A stretch of DNA of 64,000 nt, taken from Diplonema japonicum. Its lineage: Eukaryota > Euglenozoa > Diplonemea > Diplonemida > Diplonemidae. The notes beneath the pieces are model-generated. The model searched no databases and was not told the DNA's origin. It worked only from the letters and a program-made list of their open reading frames with translations. The stretch covers positions 248,001 to 312,000 of the forward strand of contig OZ025673.1 in the NCBI GenBank assembly GCA_964019335.1, in the 5' to 3' direction. The translations under genes and the position numbers were made by a program. Positions 49,401 through 58,713 of this stretch are shown piece by piece (position 1 is the first letter of the stretch; the number at the start of each line of letters is the position of its first letter).

Positions 49401-52400
49401 CCCCGTCGGCTGAACGACATCGATGTCAAGGTACATCGCGTGGAAAGGGTTCGCTTGGCAAACATGCGTTGTGTCGTCAGTGGGGAGGTCACCCGACGCG
49501 GCCACCACGTACTGCACGCCTTTCTTTGACTTCTTGAAGAGTTTCTTAATGGAACGTTTCTGCTCCCCGTTTCCGTCCCATGTGTACAGCGTGTACTTAA
49601 TGGAAAGCCCGGTGAGGTTTTGGATGGCGAAGATGGGAAGCAGTGTGATGGTTGTGTCCCCCACACCATCTACATCCGTGTTGATATCAACATAGCACTG
49701 GAAGTCCGCAGGAACGTCGGAATCTTCGTTCAGTTCCATGGCTGGCGAAGTGAGGACGAACATCTCATGATGCAGTTTGTGCAAGAATCCGAACGGCAAC
49801 CCAAGCTGTGCCATCTTGTATTCAAAACCGTTATCCATGATAGGTTTGACTTGGATGAACGACTCTGTCAGTGCAGCGTGTGGGATGCTGACAGACCCTC
49901 CTGGATGTGAAATCATGTCCCCGCCTGCCGTGATCAAAACCTGATGGGGTGTCGTGTTCACCACGACGACGCTTGACCTTATCGTCACCTTCTTTCGTCC
50001 TGTGTCCGTCAGCTGCACGGAGCAGAATAGTTTGACGTTTCTGTCGTTCAGTTTCATTGTCAAGCCTGCCGTCCCTACCTTCCCGATGTCCACCACGGTC
50101 GTCACTTCTTGTCCCTCGATGCACAGGTTCACGCAGTGCAGCACTTCTTTTCCGTATTTCTTACCAAAGTTAAAGTGAACCGAGTCGAGGTTCACAAGCT
50201 TCGCGACCTCCCCTTGGTACGAGAGCTCCAAACTGTACCCCGTTTGGTTGGTCACCTCGTACATGCGGAACTGTGTGGTTGTTTTTTGTGCCGCTTTTGT
50301 CGGCGAATTCTCTGGCGGGATGCTGGCCTGCCTCTGCACGGTGGGCTGCGGTGAAAACGCGTCACCAAAACGCTTTGAATCCACCAGTGTTTTAACCAGC
50401 TGCGGCGTGATAAGTGTGTTGATGGGCGTGATGGTGGCATTGAGGTCCTTCTTGTGCTGCCCGACAAGGGCAACACGTGCGCTTATATGGATAGGCTTCG
50501 ACAGCACGGACTCCCATTCGCAGTTTTCAAGATTGTAGTAGTCGAGGTTCACAGTGGCGTTGACGAGGTCTATCTTCTGGCTCTCTGTTGTGGTCGAGCC
50601 CTTCAGCTCGACACAAAGCAGTTGCGCGAAGAACAAAGGTATGTCGAACCCACTACTGTCTTCCACCACAAGTACGTCCACTGTGGGCAGCACGATCTCC
50701 CCGGTACGTGAAACTGCCTCGACTTCTTTTTTCTCCTGTTGTGACTTGACGATGGCGTCACGGATGATGTCAGCGTCGTTCTTTTCCATTTTCAGCTTTG
50801 CCTGTTTTGAGATGATGGCCAGCGACGTCTGAAGTGAAATCAACGCCCTGCTGATGAGCCCCGCGTCTGCTGACGACAGCCGTACATGGAAGCTGGTAGC
50901 GTGCAGCTTGCAGAGGTTCTCCTTCAGCACGATGTTCACGATCTCAACAGGCTCCAGCAAGTGTGTCATCTCCGACAACATTGGTCGAACTGAGAAGTCC
51001 TTCACCGTGATCAGCGCCTCTTCGTCCAGAACATCCTTTCCTAATGTGGTCCACACGTATCCGCCTTCGCCGTTGAAGCGCAGCTCGATCCCGTCCTTCA
51101 ATCGTTCCTGCTTCTCGGGAAGGATCATGGACAAGCTAAACTTCGCTGTTATCCGCACGCTGACAGGAGAATCACCCTCCTCCTCCGTTGCCGCCCACGC
51201 AGTGATAGGGGGCACGCCCCTGTCTATCTCGTTCTTGTCGGGAACTAGGTAGATGCACGCTCCGTCGTCTGCGTCTACAAAGTCCATCACTTCTTTGTTG
51301 TATAAGTACAGCTTCGTCGCCACAACGACAAGTGTCACGCCAGCGTCGATCTGGATGAGCGGCTTGTCGCCGATAAGGTGCAGCTCGCAGCCGTTTCCGT
51401 TGATCTTGACAAGGTTCTGCTTTGCACCAGATATCATCAATTTCTTGTCACGGTTGAGCACCATGTCCCCTGGCAGCACGTAGTCCGAGTCGATGATGAT
51501 AACGTCAGGTGCAGCGAAGGTGTCGGGCATGGTGGCCGCCGCGTACGGCAGATACACGAAGTTCATGACACCGAAGAAGAACTGCGGGACGATGACAAGG
51601 GTCAGCTTCCCGAGGTTGAGGTCGATGTTTTGGTCGCCATGGGTGCCGTCTCCTTGCTTGTACCGCAGATTGGTGCCCTCGAACTCCAGGACAGGGCCCA
51701 TCTCGGAGTCAATCCCAAACCGTTCAAAGGAAGCTTCAAGATCTGTCTGCCCAGTCGTCCGCTGTGCATAGGTTCCAGTCAAGCCTGAAATACTGATGGT
51801 GCTCTTAACCTTCGGTTCTTCAAGCTCAGGAAGGTTGAGGTCGTCCTTTATCGAACCGCCCGACTCGAGGCTCAGACTGACCAACGGAAGTGTCACCGCG
51901 ATGTGCATCAGTTCCGTGTCGACGACTGTGTCTGTCGTTGTGGTTCTGGCACGTGCCAGCAGCTGCTGGGGGGTTTGGTCTTCCTTCTCTGATACAATCT
52001 TGGCAGGTCGTTCCCTAGACAGCTTGGATAGCGTGGCTGAGTAGTCGTAGGCGACGGCAGCGATGGTGCGCACATCGGAGAAGTCGAAGAATGACTCGAT
52101 GGCCTCACCTTCCACCGCCACAACGCGCCTTTCTGTGTCGCTCTTGATGTCTGTTCGTGTAAATGATATCTGTGCCTTTGAAGGACGCAGCACGTAGTCA
52201 TCCCTGAATACCGACTTCACCGCCAGGTCAACCAGCGTTGCGGTCACCGTTTCGTCTTTATCCGTTTTGCTTGTGACAAGGCTCAACAGCCCGAAGTCAA
52301 TGATGAACCCCCGATGAGGCTTGTTGGAGCACAGGATGGCGACCTTGGGTCGATTCCAAGCCAAATCGAATATCGGTAGCACAAGTTTTGACGCAACCAC

Positions 52401-55400
52401 TTCTTCGGGGGTAGCGCTCTCCTTCACGGGGCGGACCTTTATCGCTTCCAGACGATGCTCAGGCGTGGGGGCCCAAATGTTGCAGAGAAGCTTAAACTCG
52501 GGACCCACCCCCCATTGGTACAGCGAGGAGAAGCACACGACAGTTGCAACAATATGCAGCTCGCCGACACGGCCAGTGGCTTTCTCCCATTTGCCTTCTT
52601 CAGATTTCTTGCTGATGTGAAGGGAGAGGGCTGTTTCTTCCTGTTGAGAGGTGATGACTTTCGTGTTTTGCACGTCTTTCATATTAATCTTGCTCACCGA
52701 TAAATCCAAACTCCGCGCCCCACCCGGCTGCCATTCATAGAATATCTCAGAGGAGGTAGATATCTCGCACACATTCGGAATCCTGAGGTCGATCTCCTTC
52801 ATCTTCACGACATGTCTTATTATATGCTCGGCAGGGGGTCCTTTTACCCATGGCTCGCCAGGTGCGGGCCATCCATCGTCGGGTTCGACCCATCCCAGGA
52901 GCTTGTATCCACCGTTTCTGCATGCTTGCGAGGATAGGAGGGAGTCCACTACGTTGATGAGCACTCTGTGGTCCAGTACTACGAGGAGTTTTTTGTCTAT
53001 GGTGTACGTCAGCTCTTGTATCCTCCGGCCTTCGTCAGGGGTCCTCCACACGATCTCTGTTTTCATCACACCGTCGTCGTCCAGCTGCATCACGATATCC
53101 GAGTTGACCCCCTCGCACACCCTGAACCTCTTCATGGCTACATCGTTCTCAAAGTCATCATTAGCAAACCATCGTATAGCCATTGCCATGTCCATTTGCA
53201 GGGTGTACATTGGAATGGCGGTTTCAAGCCAGATGATCGACAAGTCGGCGAAGTTGAACGCCCACGTGAAAAAATTGTATCGTTTGGTGTCGACGAGCTG
53301 TGTGTACGGTAGGGGAGCTTGGGGCGGGGTTGGGAAGTGAGGCTTCCACGGCTCCATGAGAGATTTTGTCAACCACGTTAGCAGCGAACAGTAAACCCTG
53401 TCCGAGTAGTACATAACACATTCATTGGGGATATCAAGACAAAGCTTTGTTTTAGGATGCCGCTGGTACGGATCGACCATAGAGTGGGTGGTACACAACG
53501 TCATAGAGGTGGGCTCGCTGAAAACCCAACCCTTCGGGACCTCGTCTGCCATCTCATCCGGGGCCTCCATCAAAAGGTCCTTCATGTCGATCATTGTGAC
53601 GTACAGCACATCGTCCTCATCTGTCTTCACCAGCTCGTTTATGACACCTATGTGTTCTGCATGCGCTTTGAAAATTCCGCTGTCTGAATCGATTGTAGGT
53701 GGCAACACCAAGGACAAGTCCTCACATTCTATTATAGTCTTCAGCATATCGTAGTACGGTTCTGTAGGTGTGGCCATCGGGTCATAAGCATCGAATGGGA
53801 TCACCATCGGCTTCCCGTCGAACACGGGACGCCACGATATCCAGGCAAGCCGGGAGCACAGTCCTGTCTTGAAGTACTCTAAGATGGTCCATAGGAAGGC
53901 TTGGAAGTATGTGACTTCTGCGTGGGCGAGGTTCATTCGGACTTGGTGTGTGAAGGCCAAGCCGTGGTAGTACGATGGGCGGGGTGGTGTCGCGTCGCCT
54001 TTGAGAGCACCGCGGTTTTGAAAATTAACGTATTCAAAGTCCAAGCGCGATTTTTCATTGTAGTGCAAGAACCTCGTCCATTTCCCCTCCGTCAGCGCGT
54101 TCTCCAGCCACGGTTTGTGCAGCATCCCGTCCATCGCAATCCCATACGGAGTGTCGAAAAATTGTAGGGAAAAGTCCTCGCCCCCTACCCGCATCACTAC
54201 CTGCCCATCGGGACGCTGGCAGCTCATGTCAATCTCCCCCTCGACCTCCACAAAGAACCCAATACCTTGCTTCTGTTCGAACGGCTTGGGCAGCTCCGGG
54301 GGTTTTTCCACCTTTTCCCGCACTATTTTATTCGCGGCATACACCACCGTGTTCTGCTTCGCCTTAAGCGAAATGTTGATGAGGTCCCATATCATCTCCA
54401 TCGCCTCTACTGCGGCAACTGACAGATGCAGCCCCATGCCTTTGGTGTTGATACCCATTTGCATGAGGGCCTGCTGCGTCTGCATTGGGTCGAAGTACTT
54501 GGAGCTGGGCATGAAGGACAGCCACCATACTGAAAAACCCGGGTCGCCTTCGTTGGACCACAGGAGCTGTTCGGAGGTGGAGTCGGTGACGACTAGCGAA
54601 GAAGCTTTGAGCTCGAACTTCGAGTCGTGCCCCGTGACATCCATTGCCATGCCGCAGTTAGAAAGCACCCAGCTGGACTGCAAGCTTGTCTCTTTGTTGT
54701 CCTCTTCGAGCTGCACTTTAAGATCACCAAGCTCGATGGAGAGAGTGAACCACGTTTGATGACAAGCCACCTTCGCTTCGGGGTCAACAGTCACCGCAAC
54801 CGGCAGCAGGTTACCCGCTTTAATGCGCTTGAACGACTGCAGCCACCTGTTGTGCATCGATGCGGTAGGGAGTTGGATCCACAAGGATACGTCGCTGTTT
54901 ATGGTGATCATGATGGAGTTGTGCGGCTCGCTTATCTCGAAGTGCCCGGATGAGAGGTCCACTAGGGTAGCCACCTTTGACGACTTATGCTTGTCATGCA
55001 GACGAAGGTGCCCTGATGTCCCGTCCAACTCTGCGAATTGCTTCTGAGGCTCCGCAGTGATGTCCATGATCTCCTCTGCCACAGGGCCCAGCACCAACGC
55101 GAATGTGGAACATGTATCATCTGTTTCATCTTCACCCTCGGCACGGGCGACGTCCACGGACCCACGCCCTGTGACGTTCCAGGCAAGCTCCAGGAGGTTG
55201 GTAAAGGCCTGTTCGGCTGTGTGTAGGTTCCCCCGTGACATGTGTATCACCATGTTGCGCAGCTCGCCCTTCATCGTTATCTTCGCTATTTCATGGCATT
55301 TCGGAACCAGTGACGCCAGCAGCCTGAGGTCCAGCACTGCGTCGACAACAAGAGGTCTGCACACAGAGTCGTAGTCCCTGTACGCCATGCTGCTCCATCG

Positions 55401-57821
55401 CCTGATGGACGTCGTCATCACCTTCCCGTAGTCAGACTTCACTACATAGTGGTTGTAGTAATCGTCTGGCAGGTAGTCCTTTCGCCCTTCCCGCCCTTCG
55501 ACGGGGTCGGGATCGGAACACACACTAAAGGTGTCTGCGGTAAGAACCAAAGCAACGGCATCTAGGTCCCTGCAGTCTGAAGGAACGATGAGACAGGGCT
55601 GGTCCATCACAACGCTGACGTTCACCGTCGTCTCTCTTTCTAGCGACATCTTGAGCGCTGTTGCTAGGTCATTCGCCACGGTAACTGGGGCTGGTTGTTG
55701 CTTCTTCGCTGTTTCTAGATCACTAATCTTCCCGTACACCCCAACCCCCCAGAAGGCAGCCACAGTCTGCAGCCACGTCACGTCGACGATGGCGTCCATG
55801 GGACGCAAGTGCACATCGATGTTGTAGCTGCCTGCCAACTGTGCGTCGGCCACCCTGCTGACTGTGGCAAGCAGAAGATGCGCACTAGAGCTGGCGCCCT
55901 TTCGTATCAAGGAGGTGTAGTGGGAGCCTGTCAACGAAGTACTAGACATTTCGATATCCTTCAGTGTGTTGACGAGCTTCCACGACTTGTTCATATCCTG
56001 CCACCTTGATGTGAACTCCGTGAGCTGGATAGAAGCGAACGTGATACGCGGTGTCACAGCCAAGGGTGTGGTCGGACCAAAGACGTGCTTGTACATTGTG
56101 AGGAGCTTCTCGTCAACACCGAGCTTGGTGAGGGAAGCAGAGTCGAGGCTGAGCAGGTCATTGGCGCTGAGATTCGAAGGAATGTCTTGCACGGGGAGGT
56201 TCATGCACTCAAGGAGCTCGATAGCTGTCTTCGGGGTTGCACTGTTCTCGCACATCTCAACCATTCCCTTCCAGATAGTCACCTGAATGCGTGTTTTCAC
56301 GTACGAAGACGGCATAGAGAGAGGCTGGGCCGTCGGTGTGCTGCCTTCAATGCTGTCATCAATGCCCAGTTCCTCGTACAGCATTTGTTTTTGCTCCGGG
56401 GTCCACTCGTCGGCGTCTAGGAGTTTCCACACTTCTTGTGCGTTTTCTTCGGTCTCTTCGTTGGCGCCTTGGTCGGACCATCCTGTCCACCACTGCCACC
56501 AACCGCCTTCCTTCTTTTGTTCAGGCATCGCTGCGTCTTTATGCTGCTCTCTTTCCATCCGCAGCTGAAAGTACGCTAAACGTCTGAAATATATTATAGA
56601 CTCAGCATCAAGGTGGTCCTCAACATCTGCGAGGTGTGCCGTCTCGTCTTCTGATAGTGGTTGACGCCATGGGACATTTTGCGATCGTTTGTACATTTGG
56701 ATGTACAGTTCTTTGAGCTCGCGACGCCGTTTTAGTTTTTCCCAGCAAACGTGGGTTCGCATTCTCGACTCGGCGCCGACCAGCCGAACGCACTTGTAAG
56801 CGAACAGCCACCAGTTCTTCGCATCGCCTTTCACACCAGTGGAGGGACGGAACTGACGGAACTTGTCAAGCATCGCGAAGTCCGCAACATAACGCGCAGT
56901 TCGGTTGATAGCATCATACTGCCATCTCTTAAGCCTGATGTTGAGGCATTTGAACGAAGCGTCGACGGTGTTCTTTGGATGCGAAAGGTCGAGTGCGACA
57001 TAAGACGGCTGCGTCGTGACACGCAGTTCGACGTCCAAGGGGTCAGGGGTGCAGCGCTGCGAGATAAGAGTGCTGGAAGCCGACATGATTTCCTTCCATT
57101 TGTCCAAAGACGAAATTTTAGAAACCCCTGTGAGCCGGGGTGCAACGGGGAGATGGTCGATGGCAAGGGTAAGCCCCTTCAACTTGCACAAACGATACAT
57201 TTGGGAAACAGACTTATACGCGCCTTCATTGGTACGCCATTCGGCATCGGTAGGAATGGCAGAAAGCTCCTCTGTTCTAATGGTCCACACGACAGGACGC
57301 CTTGGGTCCGTGCAGGAATCCTCGTATCGAAGAACCGCGTTTTTAATTGAAATCTGTAGAGTCGAGAGGATGTGACGGGATAAGCGGGATCCGAACCCTT
57401 CGCTTTCTTCGTTTGTAGGTTCTTCTTCGTTTTCCGGTGCCGGTTGTAAACTCGAGGTTCGGGTTGATTCGAAGATTCGAAGTTGTGTTTGTTTCCGCAA
57501 CCTCCGTTTCTTCCTTTCGTGGACCTCGTCCCACTGCGTACCTTTGATGGGCTGCACTACTAGCTGCACATCGCTCACTTCAACTTTGCACGTTTTCGAA
57601 TAGAAATGCTTCCACGGGATTTCTATCCGTAGCTGTCCTATTATACCTTTGTCAATGATCACAGGGAGGTCGAACTCATCCAAGGCCTCTGGTGCGAGCT
57701 CCAAATCGTGCAGAACTACTTCCCCGCTCCACATACTGACCTGGAGGCCATGACGGTCGAGGTTCTTAATATACCGCCCTAGATAGCTGGAGAAGATAGA
57801 CGCGACCCATCTTTCCAACAT
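46428..57821 (-). CDS. VPS13: VPS13-family bridge-type lipid transfer protein
   Basis: A 3797-residue single-exon protein predicted to form a hydrophobic channel moving glycerolipids between organelles at contact sites. The chorein-N domain is unmistakable (1-115: MLERWVASIFSSYLGRYIKNL, WSGEVVLHDLELAPEALDEFDLP, IPWKHFYSK). A helical/SAM-like patch lies at about 520-575 and a PH-like segment at about 915-995 (SGHLRLHD…MHNRWLQSFKRI). An unusual repeat-like insert sits near 2100-2180 (DVIIIDSDYVLPGDMVLNRDKKL). VAB-type repeats (SHR-BD/DUF1162 region) span about 2480-3150. The C-terminus is atypical: a tail at about 3640-3787 with repeats of the form SWxEF…TWxEF…EFxxH. The upstream gene stops 64 bp away; the gap has a pyrimidine tract and CCAG 15 bases before the ATG. 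Confidence 0.95.
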   Translation of the reverse strand: MLERWVASIFSSYLGRYIKNLDRHGLQVSMWSGEVVLHDLELAPEALDEFDLPVIIDKGIIGQLRIEIPWKHFYSKTCKVEVSDVQLVVQPIKGTQWDEVHERKKRRLRKQTQLRIFESTRTSSLQPAPENEEEPTNEESEGFGSRLSRHILSTLQISIKNAVLRYEDSCTDPRRPVVWTIRTEELSAIPTDAEWRTNEGAYKSVSQMYRLCKLKGLTLAIDHLPVAPRLTGVSKISSLDKWKEIMSASSTLISQRCTPDPLDVELRVTTQPSYVALDLSHPKNTVDASFKCLNIRLKRWQYDAINRTARYVADFAMLDKFRQFRPSTGVKGDAKNWWLFAYKCVRLVGAESRMRTHVCWEKLKRRRELKELYIQMYKRSQNVPWRQPLSEDETAHLADVEDHLDAESIIYFRRLAYFQLRMEREQHKDAAMPEQKKEGGWWQWWTGWSDQGANEETEENAQEVWKLLDADEWTPEQKQMLYEELGIDDSIEGSTPTAQPLSMPSSYVKTRIQVTIWKGMVEMCENSATPKTAIELLECMNLPVQDIPSNLSANDLLSLDSASLTKLGVDEKLLTMYKHVFGPTTPLAVTPRITFASIQLTEFTSRWQDMNKSWKLVNTLKDIEMSSTSLTGSHYTSLIRKGASSSAHLLLATVSRVADAQLAGSYNIDVHLRPMDAIVDVTWLQTVAAFWGVGVYGKISDLETAKKQQPAPVTVANDLATALKMSLERETTVNVSVVMDQPCLIVPSDCRDLDAVALVLTADTFSVCSDPDPVEGREGRKDYLPDDYYNHYVVKSDYGKVMTTSIRRWSSMAYRDYDSVCRPLVVDAVLDLRLLASLVPKCHEIAKITMKGELRNMVIHMSRGNLHTAEQAFTNLLELAWNVTGRGSVDVARAEGEDETDDTCSTFALVLGPVAEEIMDITAEPQKQFAELDGTSGHLRLHDKHKSSKVATLVDLSSGHFEISEPHNSIMITINSDVSLWIQLPTASMHNRWLQSFKRIKAGNLLPVAVTVDPEAKVACHQTWFTLSIELGDLKVQLEEDNKETSLQSSWVLSNCGMAMDVTGHDSKFELKASSLVVTDSTSEQLLWSNEGDPGFSVWWLSFMPSSKYFDPMQTQQALMQMGINTKGMGLHLSVAAVEAMEMIWDLINISLKAKQNTVVYAANKIVREKVEKPPELPKPFEQKQGIGFFVEVEGEIDMSCQRPDGQVVMRVGGEDFSLQFFDTPYGIAMDGMLHKPWLENALTEGKWTRFLHYNEKSRLDFEYVNFQNRGALKGDATPPRPSYYHGLAFTHQVRMNLAHAEVTYFQAFLWTILEYFKTGLCSRLAWISWRPVFDGKPMVIPFDAYDPMATPTEPYYDMLKTIIECEDLSLVLPPTIDSDSGIFKAHAEHIGVINELVKTDEDDVLYVTMIDMKDLLMEAPDEMADEVPKGWVFSEPTSMTLCTTHSMVDPYQRHPKTKLCLDIPNECVMYYSDRVYCSLLTWLTKSLMEPWKPHFPTPPQAPLPYTQLVDTKRYNFFTWAFNFADLSIIWLETAIPMYTLQMDMAMAIRWFANDDFENDVAMKRFRVCEGVNSDIVMQLDDDGVMKTEIVWRTPDEGRRIQELTYTIDKKLLVVLDHRVLINVVDSLLSSQACRNGGYKLLGWVEPDDGWPAPGEPWVKGPPAEHIIRHVVKMKEIDLRIPNVCEISTSSEIFYEWQPGGARSLDLSVSKINMKDVQNTKVITSQQEETALSLHISKKSEEGKWEKATGRVGELHIVATVVCFSSLYQWGVGPEFKLLCNIWAPTPEHRLEAIKVRPVKESATPEEVVASKLVLPIFDLAWNRPKVAILCSNKPHRGFIIDFGLLSLVTSKTDKDETVTATLVDLAVKSVFRDDYVLRPSKAQISFTRTDIKSDTERRVVAVEGEAIESFFDFSDVRTIAAVAYDYSATLSKLSRERPAKIVSEKEDQTPQQLLARARTTTTDTVVDTELMHIAVTLPLVSLSLESGGSIKDDLNLPELEEPKVKSTISISGLTGTYAQRTTGQTDLEASFERFGIDSEMGPVLEFEGTNLRYKQGDGTHGDQNIDLNLGKLTLVIVPQFFFGVMNFVYLPYAAATMPDTFAAPDVIIIDSDYVLPGDMVLNRDKKLMISGAKQNLVKINGNGCELHLIGDKPLIQIDAGVTLVVVATKLYLYNKEVMDFVDADDGACIYLVPDKNEIDRGVPPITAWAATEEEGDSPVSVRITAKFSLSMILPEKQERLKDGIELRFNGEGGYVWTTLGKDVLDEEALITVKDFSVRPMLSEMTHLLEPVEIVNIVLKENLCKLHATSFHVRLSSADAGLISRALISLQTSLAIISKQAKLKMEKNDADIIRDAIVKSQQEKKEVEAVSRTGEIVLPTVDVLVVEDSSGFDIPLFFAQLLCVELKGSTTTESQKIDLVNATVNLDYYNLENCEWESVLSKPIHISARVALVGQHKKDLNATITPINTLITPQLVKTLVDSKRFGDAFSPQPTVQRQASIPPENSPTKAAQKTTTQFRMYEVTNQTGYSLELSYQGEVAKLVNLDSVHFNFGKKYGKEVLHCVNLCIEGQEVTTVVDIGKVGTAGLTMKLNDRNVKLFCSVQLTDTGRKKVTIRSSVVVVNTTPHQVLITAGGDMISHPGGSVSIPHAALTESFIQVKPIMDNGFEYKMAQLGLPFGFLHKLHHEMFVLTSPAMELNEDSDVPADFQCYVDINTDVDGVGDTTITLLPIFAIQNLTGLSIKYTLYTWDGNGEQKRSIKKLFKKSKKGVQYVVAASGDLPTDDTTHVCQANPFHAMYLDIDVVQPTGEVIKRHESKFNTPFLVRNPGKNHQGRVSTIVLSDQRGRQVHLAMEYSERMITVFCPLWIINQTAYCLELAVHNPMKLAESAMNALTAGQNPGEGIKPGSKPFLMAPPDLPEKEQVGHLYVRILRVGKSIPQWSAKIDISKVGGAGTIECPERSGDLPKTIAFSIEFPWGKVATRTKVIKFTPRWIIHNRMPKAVTIRHEVRGAGVVGQERPKSLFVVSSQNTYQEYEGGASDNFIAIKRTDGTDPKYCKPFTIDRMGDNDVNLTYTTTIKKRSKSASPTSTLPSEESEIEIAEFDVVKVASFQRGSIVYITIDPLRKPPYVIENRTPYPVWAKQREPKRDLKSGQAPLRFPPKTTRPFIWVFPEAEKVMDIKVGLGEAVTINLDPRHQNRDSTTGDDEGTMKECHDIGESPVYLRVRHRHGQTMISLTLDKEIDKWFVNESLLSTTKLNIQGVAAVLVSNEVEIAHLSLQSIVLYRKRDKTTISYSTKIGALQLDDQKVRAEFPVVICNKIPKDRSPFFLLDILRKIDRSSGAIHIQTCRAKFQPLIVKLRDKFLYSLLKFYQISQKKIEVSNKQEAKKYYTVPVMDASLQVADKQDGLSTRHVYIEHLQIDAITLQSTLVRSQVKDQDFFKHMLGMFSVLVRGFEDMTLVWPKIEVYKLCNKAWLIGTMLKDKYYSETTSQLLRVAPGVAKVHTFVTDLLSTMPGRDQDQIEYQTPSRRVRDPAKQNATVIGTTRPQVVTSPQSSPRVIPTLQTFSSTGGSPAYWGGSLGTPDPRTEDTDFSREDSSVFCDTAPTTTTSLCVRQSSHFGIGKAEDEVLFHECNSKLMTKQRAVDLKALKKKSWEKFHPSNGRTSWEEFSQSCTWEEFYSHTTELEFKTHVNFALDQYIRITLAVKNKHARRDELCRCLEVEDHKRKQKDGLHPPSHASSQSIRLSWFEFAHHTTWDEFRNKTTVSEFRQHAAHARDCCLSDTIAFAKLDREQVITMFNM

Positions 57822-57835
57822 CCCGTTTGCATATA

Positions 57836-57870
57836 CCTGGATATGATATGAAAGAAAAAGGAAGAGGGGG
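57836..57870 (-). promoter_or_regulatory. Candidate trans-splice acceptor for VPS13
   Basis: On the minus strand a pyrimidine stretch (CCCCCTCTTCCTTTTTCTTTC) is followed by ATATCATATCCAG, with the AG at 57838-57837, then 15 bases to the VPS13 ATG. The stop of the upstream gene is at 57886-57888, so transcription start and promoter would have to fit in 64 bp if the genes were separately transcribed. This is the clearest such site in the window. Confidence 0.5.
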
Positions 57871-57885
57871 AATAAAATAAAAACT

Positions 57886-58572
57886 TTACTGTTGCGATGC
57901 GAATCTCGCCCGTCGGTATGCCTTTAAGGCCGACAGTCGATCGGCAGACGATGGAGTTGACGCGGCTGGGGAAACAACCGCCGTTGAAGTTGTAAACGAA
58001 GAGCTAAGAGACGAAACAGATCTAGAACTTAAAGAAGATGCAGAAGGGGGGCGGGGTGTGCACGCACGGACCGGGGGTGGTTCGATGGCTTTCAACTCCA
58101 CCTTGTGAATTTCCAATAAGTGCCCAGGTATTGCACTTTTCCGGCCTTTATCCGGGGCTGTATAATTCTCCTTCGCGTGCACTGCCATAGCCACCCGAGG
58201 GAGCGTCTGCCCTTTCGGGAATATCTTTGAATGGGAATATAGTTCTTTATGACCTTCTTTAAACACCCTGACAGGTTTTTCTCTTTTCAAAATAGGTACT
58301 TCAACAGGGGGCTCTTTCGCTGCCATCATCATCCGCAACTCCTCCCGCCGCCCCTCTTCTTGCAGACGCTTGCGAAACTCTTCTCTCTCTTCTTCTCCTC
58401 TTTTCTTCATGTATGCATCTACTTTTTCTTTAATCGCCTTTTCTCGTTCATATATTAAAGAGGCCTGTGCCAGTTTTCGATCGGACTCTGTTGCGATCGT
58501 TTGGTATTGTGCTTGGCACCCGCCGGGTACTGAAATTCCCCATGGGGGCAGACGCCTGGGGCCACCTTCCAT
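57886..58572 (-). CDS. Small basic helical protein (228 aa)
   Basis: Unrecognised. An N-terminal Gly/Pro-rich segment (PRRLPPWGISVPGGCQAQY) is followed by a long charged helix (residues about 30-85, REKAIKEKVDAYMKKRGEEEREEFRKRLQEEGRREELR). A basic middle (RVFKEGHKELYSHSKIFPKGQ) and a Ser-rich disordered tail come next. It lies between VPS13 and a BROMI-like ciliary gene. Its layout recalls small axonemal or MIP-type proteins, but I see no diagnostic motif. The start is the ATG at 58572; the frame upstream begins only with GTG. Confidence 0.7.
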   Translation of the reverse strand: MEGGPRRLPPWGISVPGGCQAQYQTIATESDRKLAQASLIYEREKAIKEKVDAYMKKRGEEEREEFRKRLQEEGRREELRMMMAAKEPPVEVPILKREKPVRVFKEGHKELYSHSKIFPKGQTLPRVAMAVHAKENYTAPDKGRKSAIPGHLLEIHKVELKAIEPPPVRACTPRPPSASSLSSRSVSSLSSSFTTSTAVVSPAASTPSSADRLSALKAYRRARFASQQ

Positions 58573-58713
58573 CACCTCTCCCCCTCCCCCCCGGGCTATT
58601 GTTGTCTCACTGACTTAGAAAAAGAGAAAGAAAAAAAAAAATAAACAAGAGGAAAGAAGAAAGAAAAAAAAAACTTCCTCTGTGTAAGATTTTCTTTTTT
58701 TCCCCCTCTCAAG

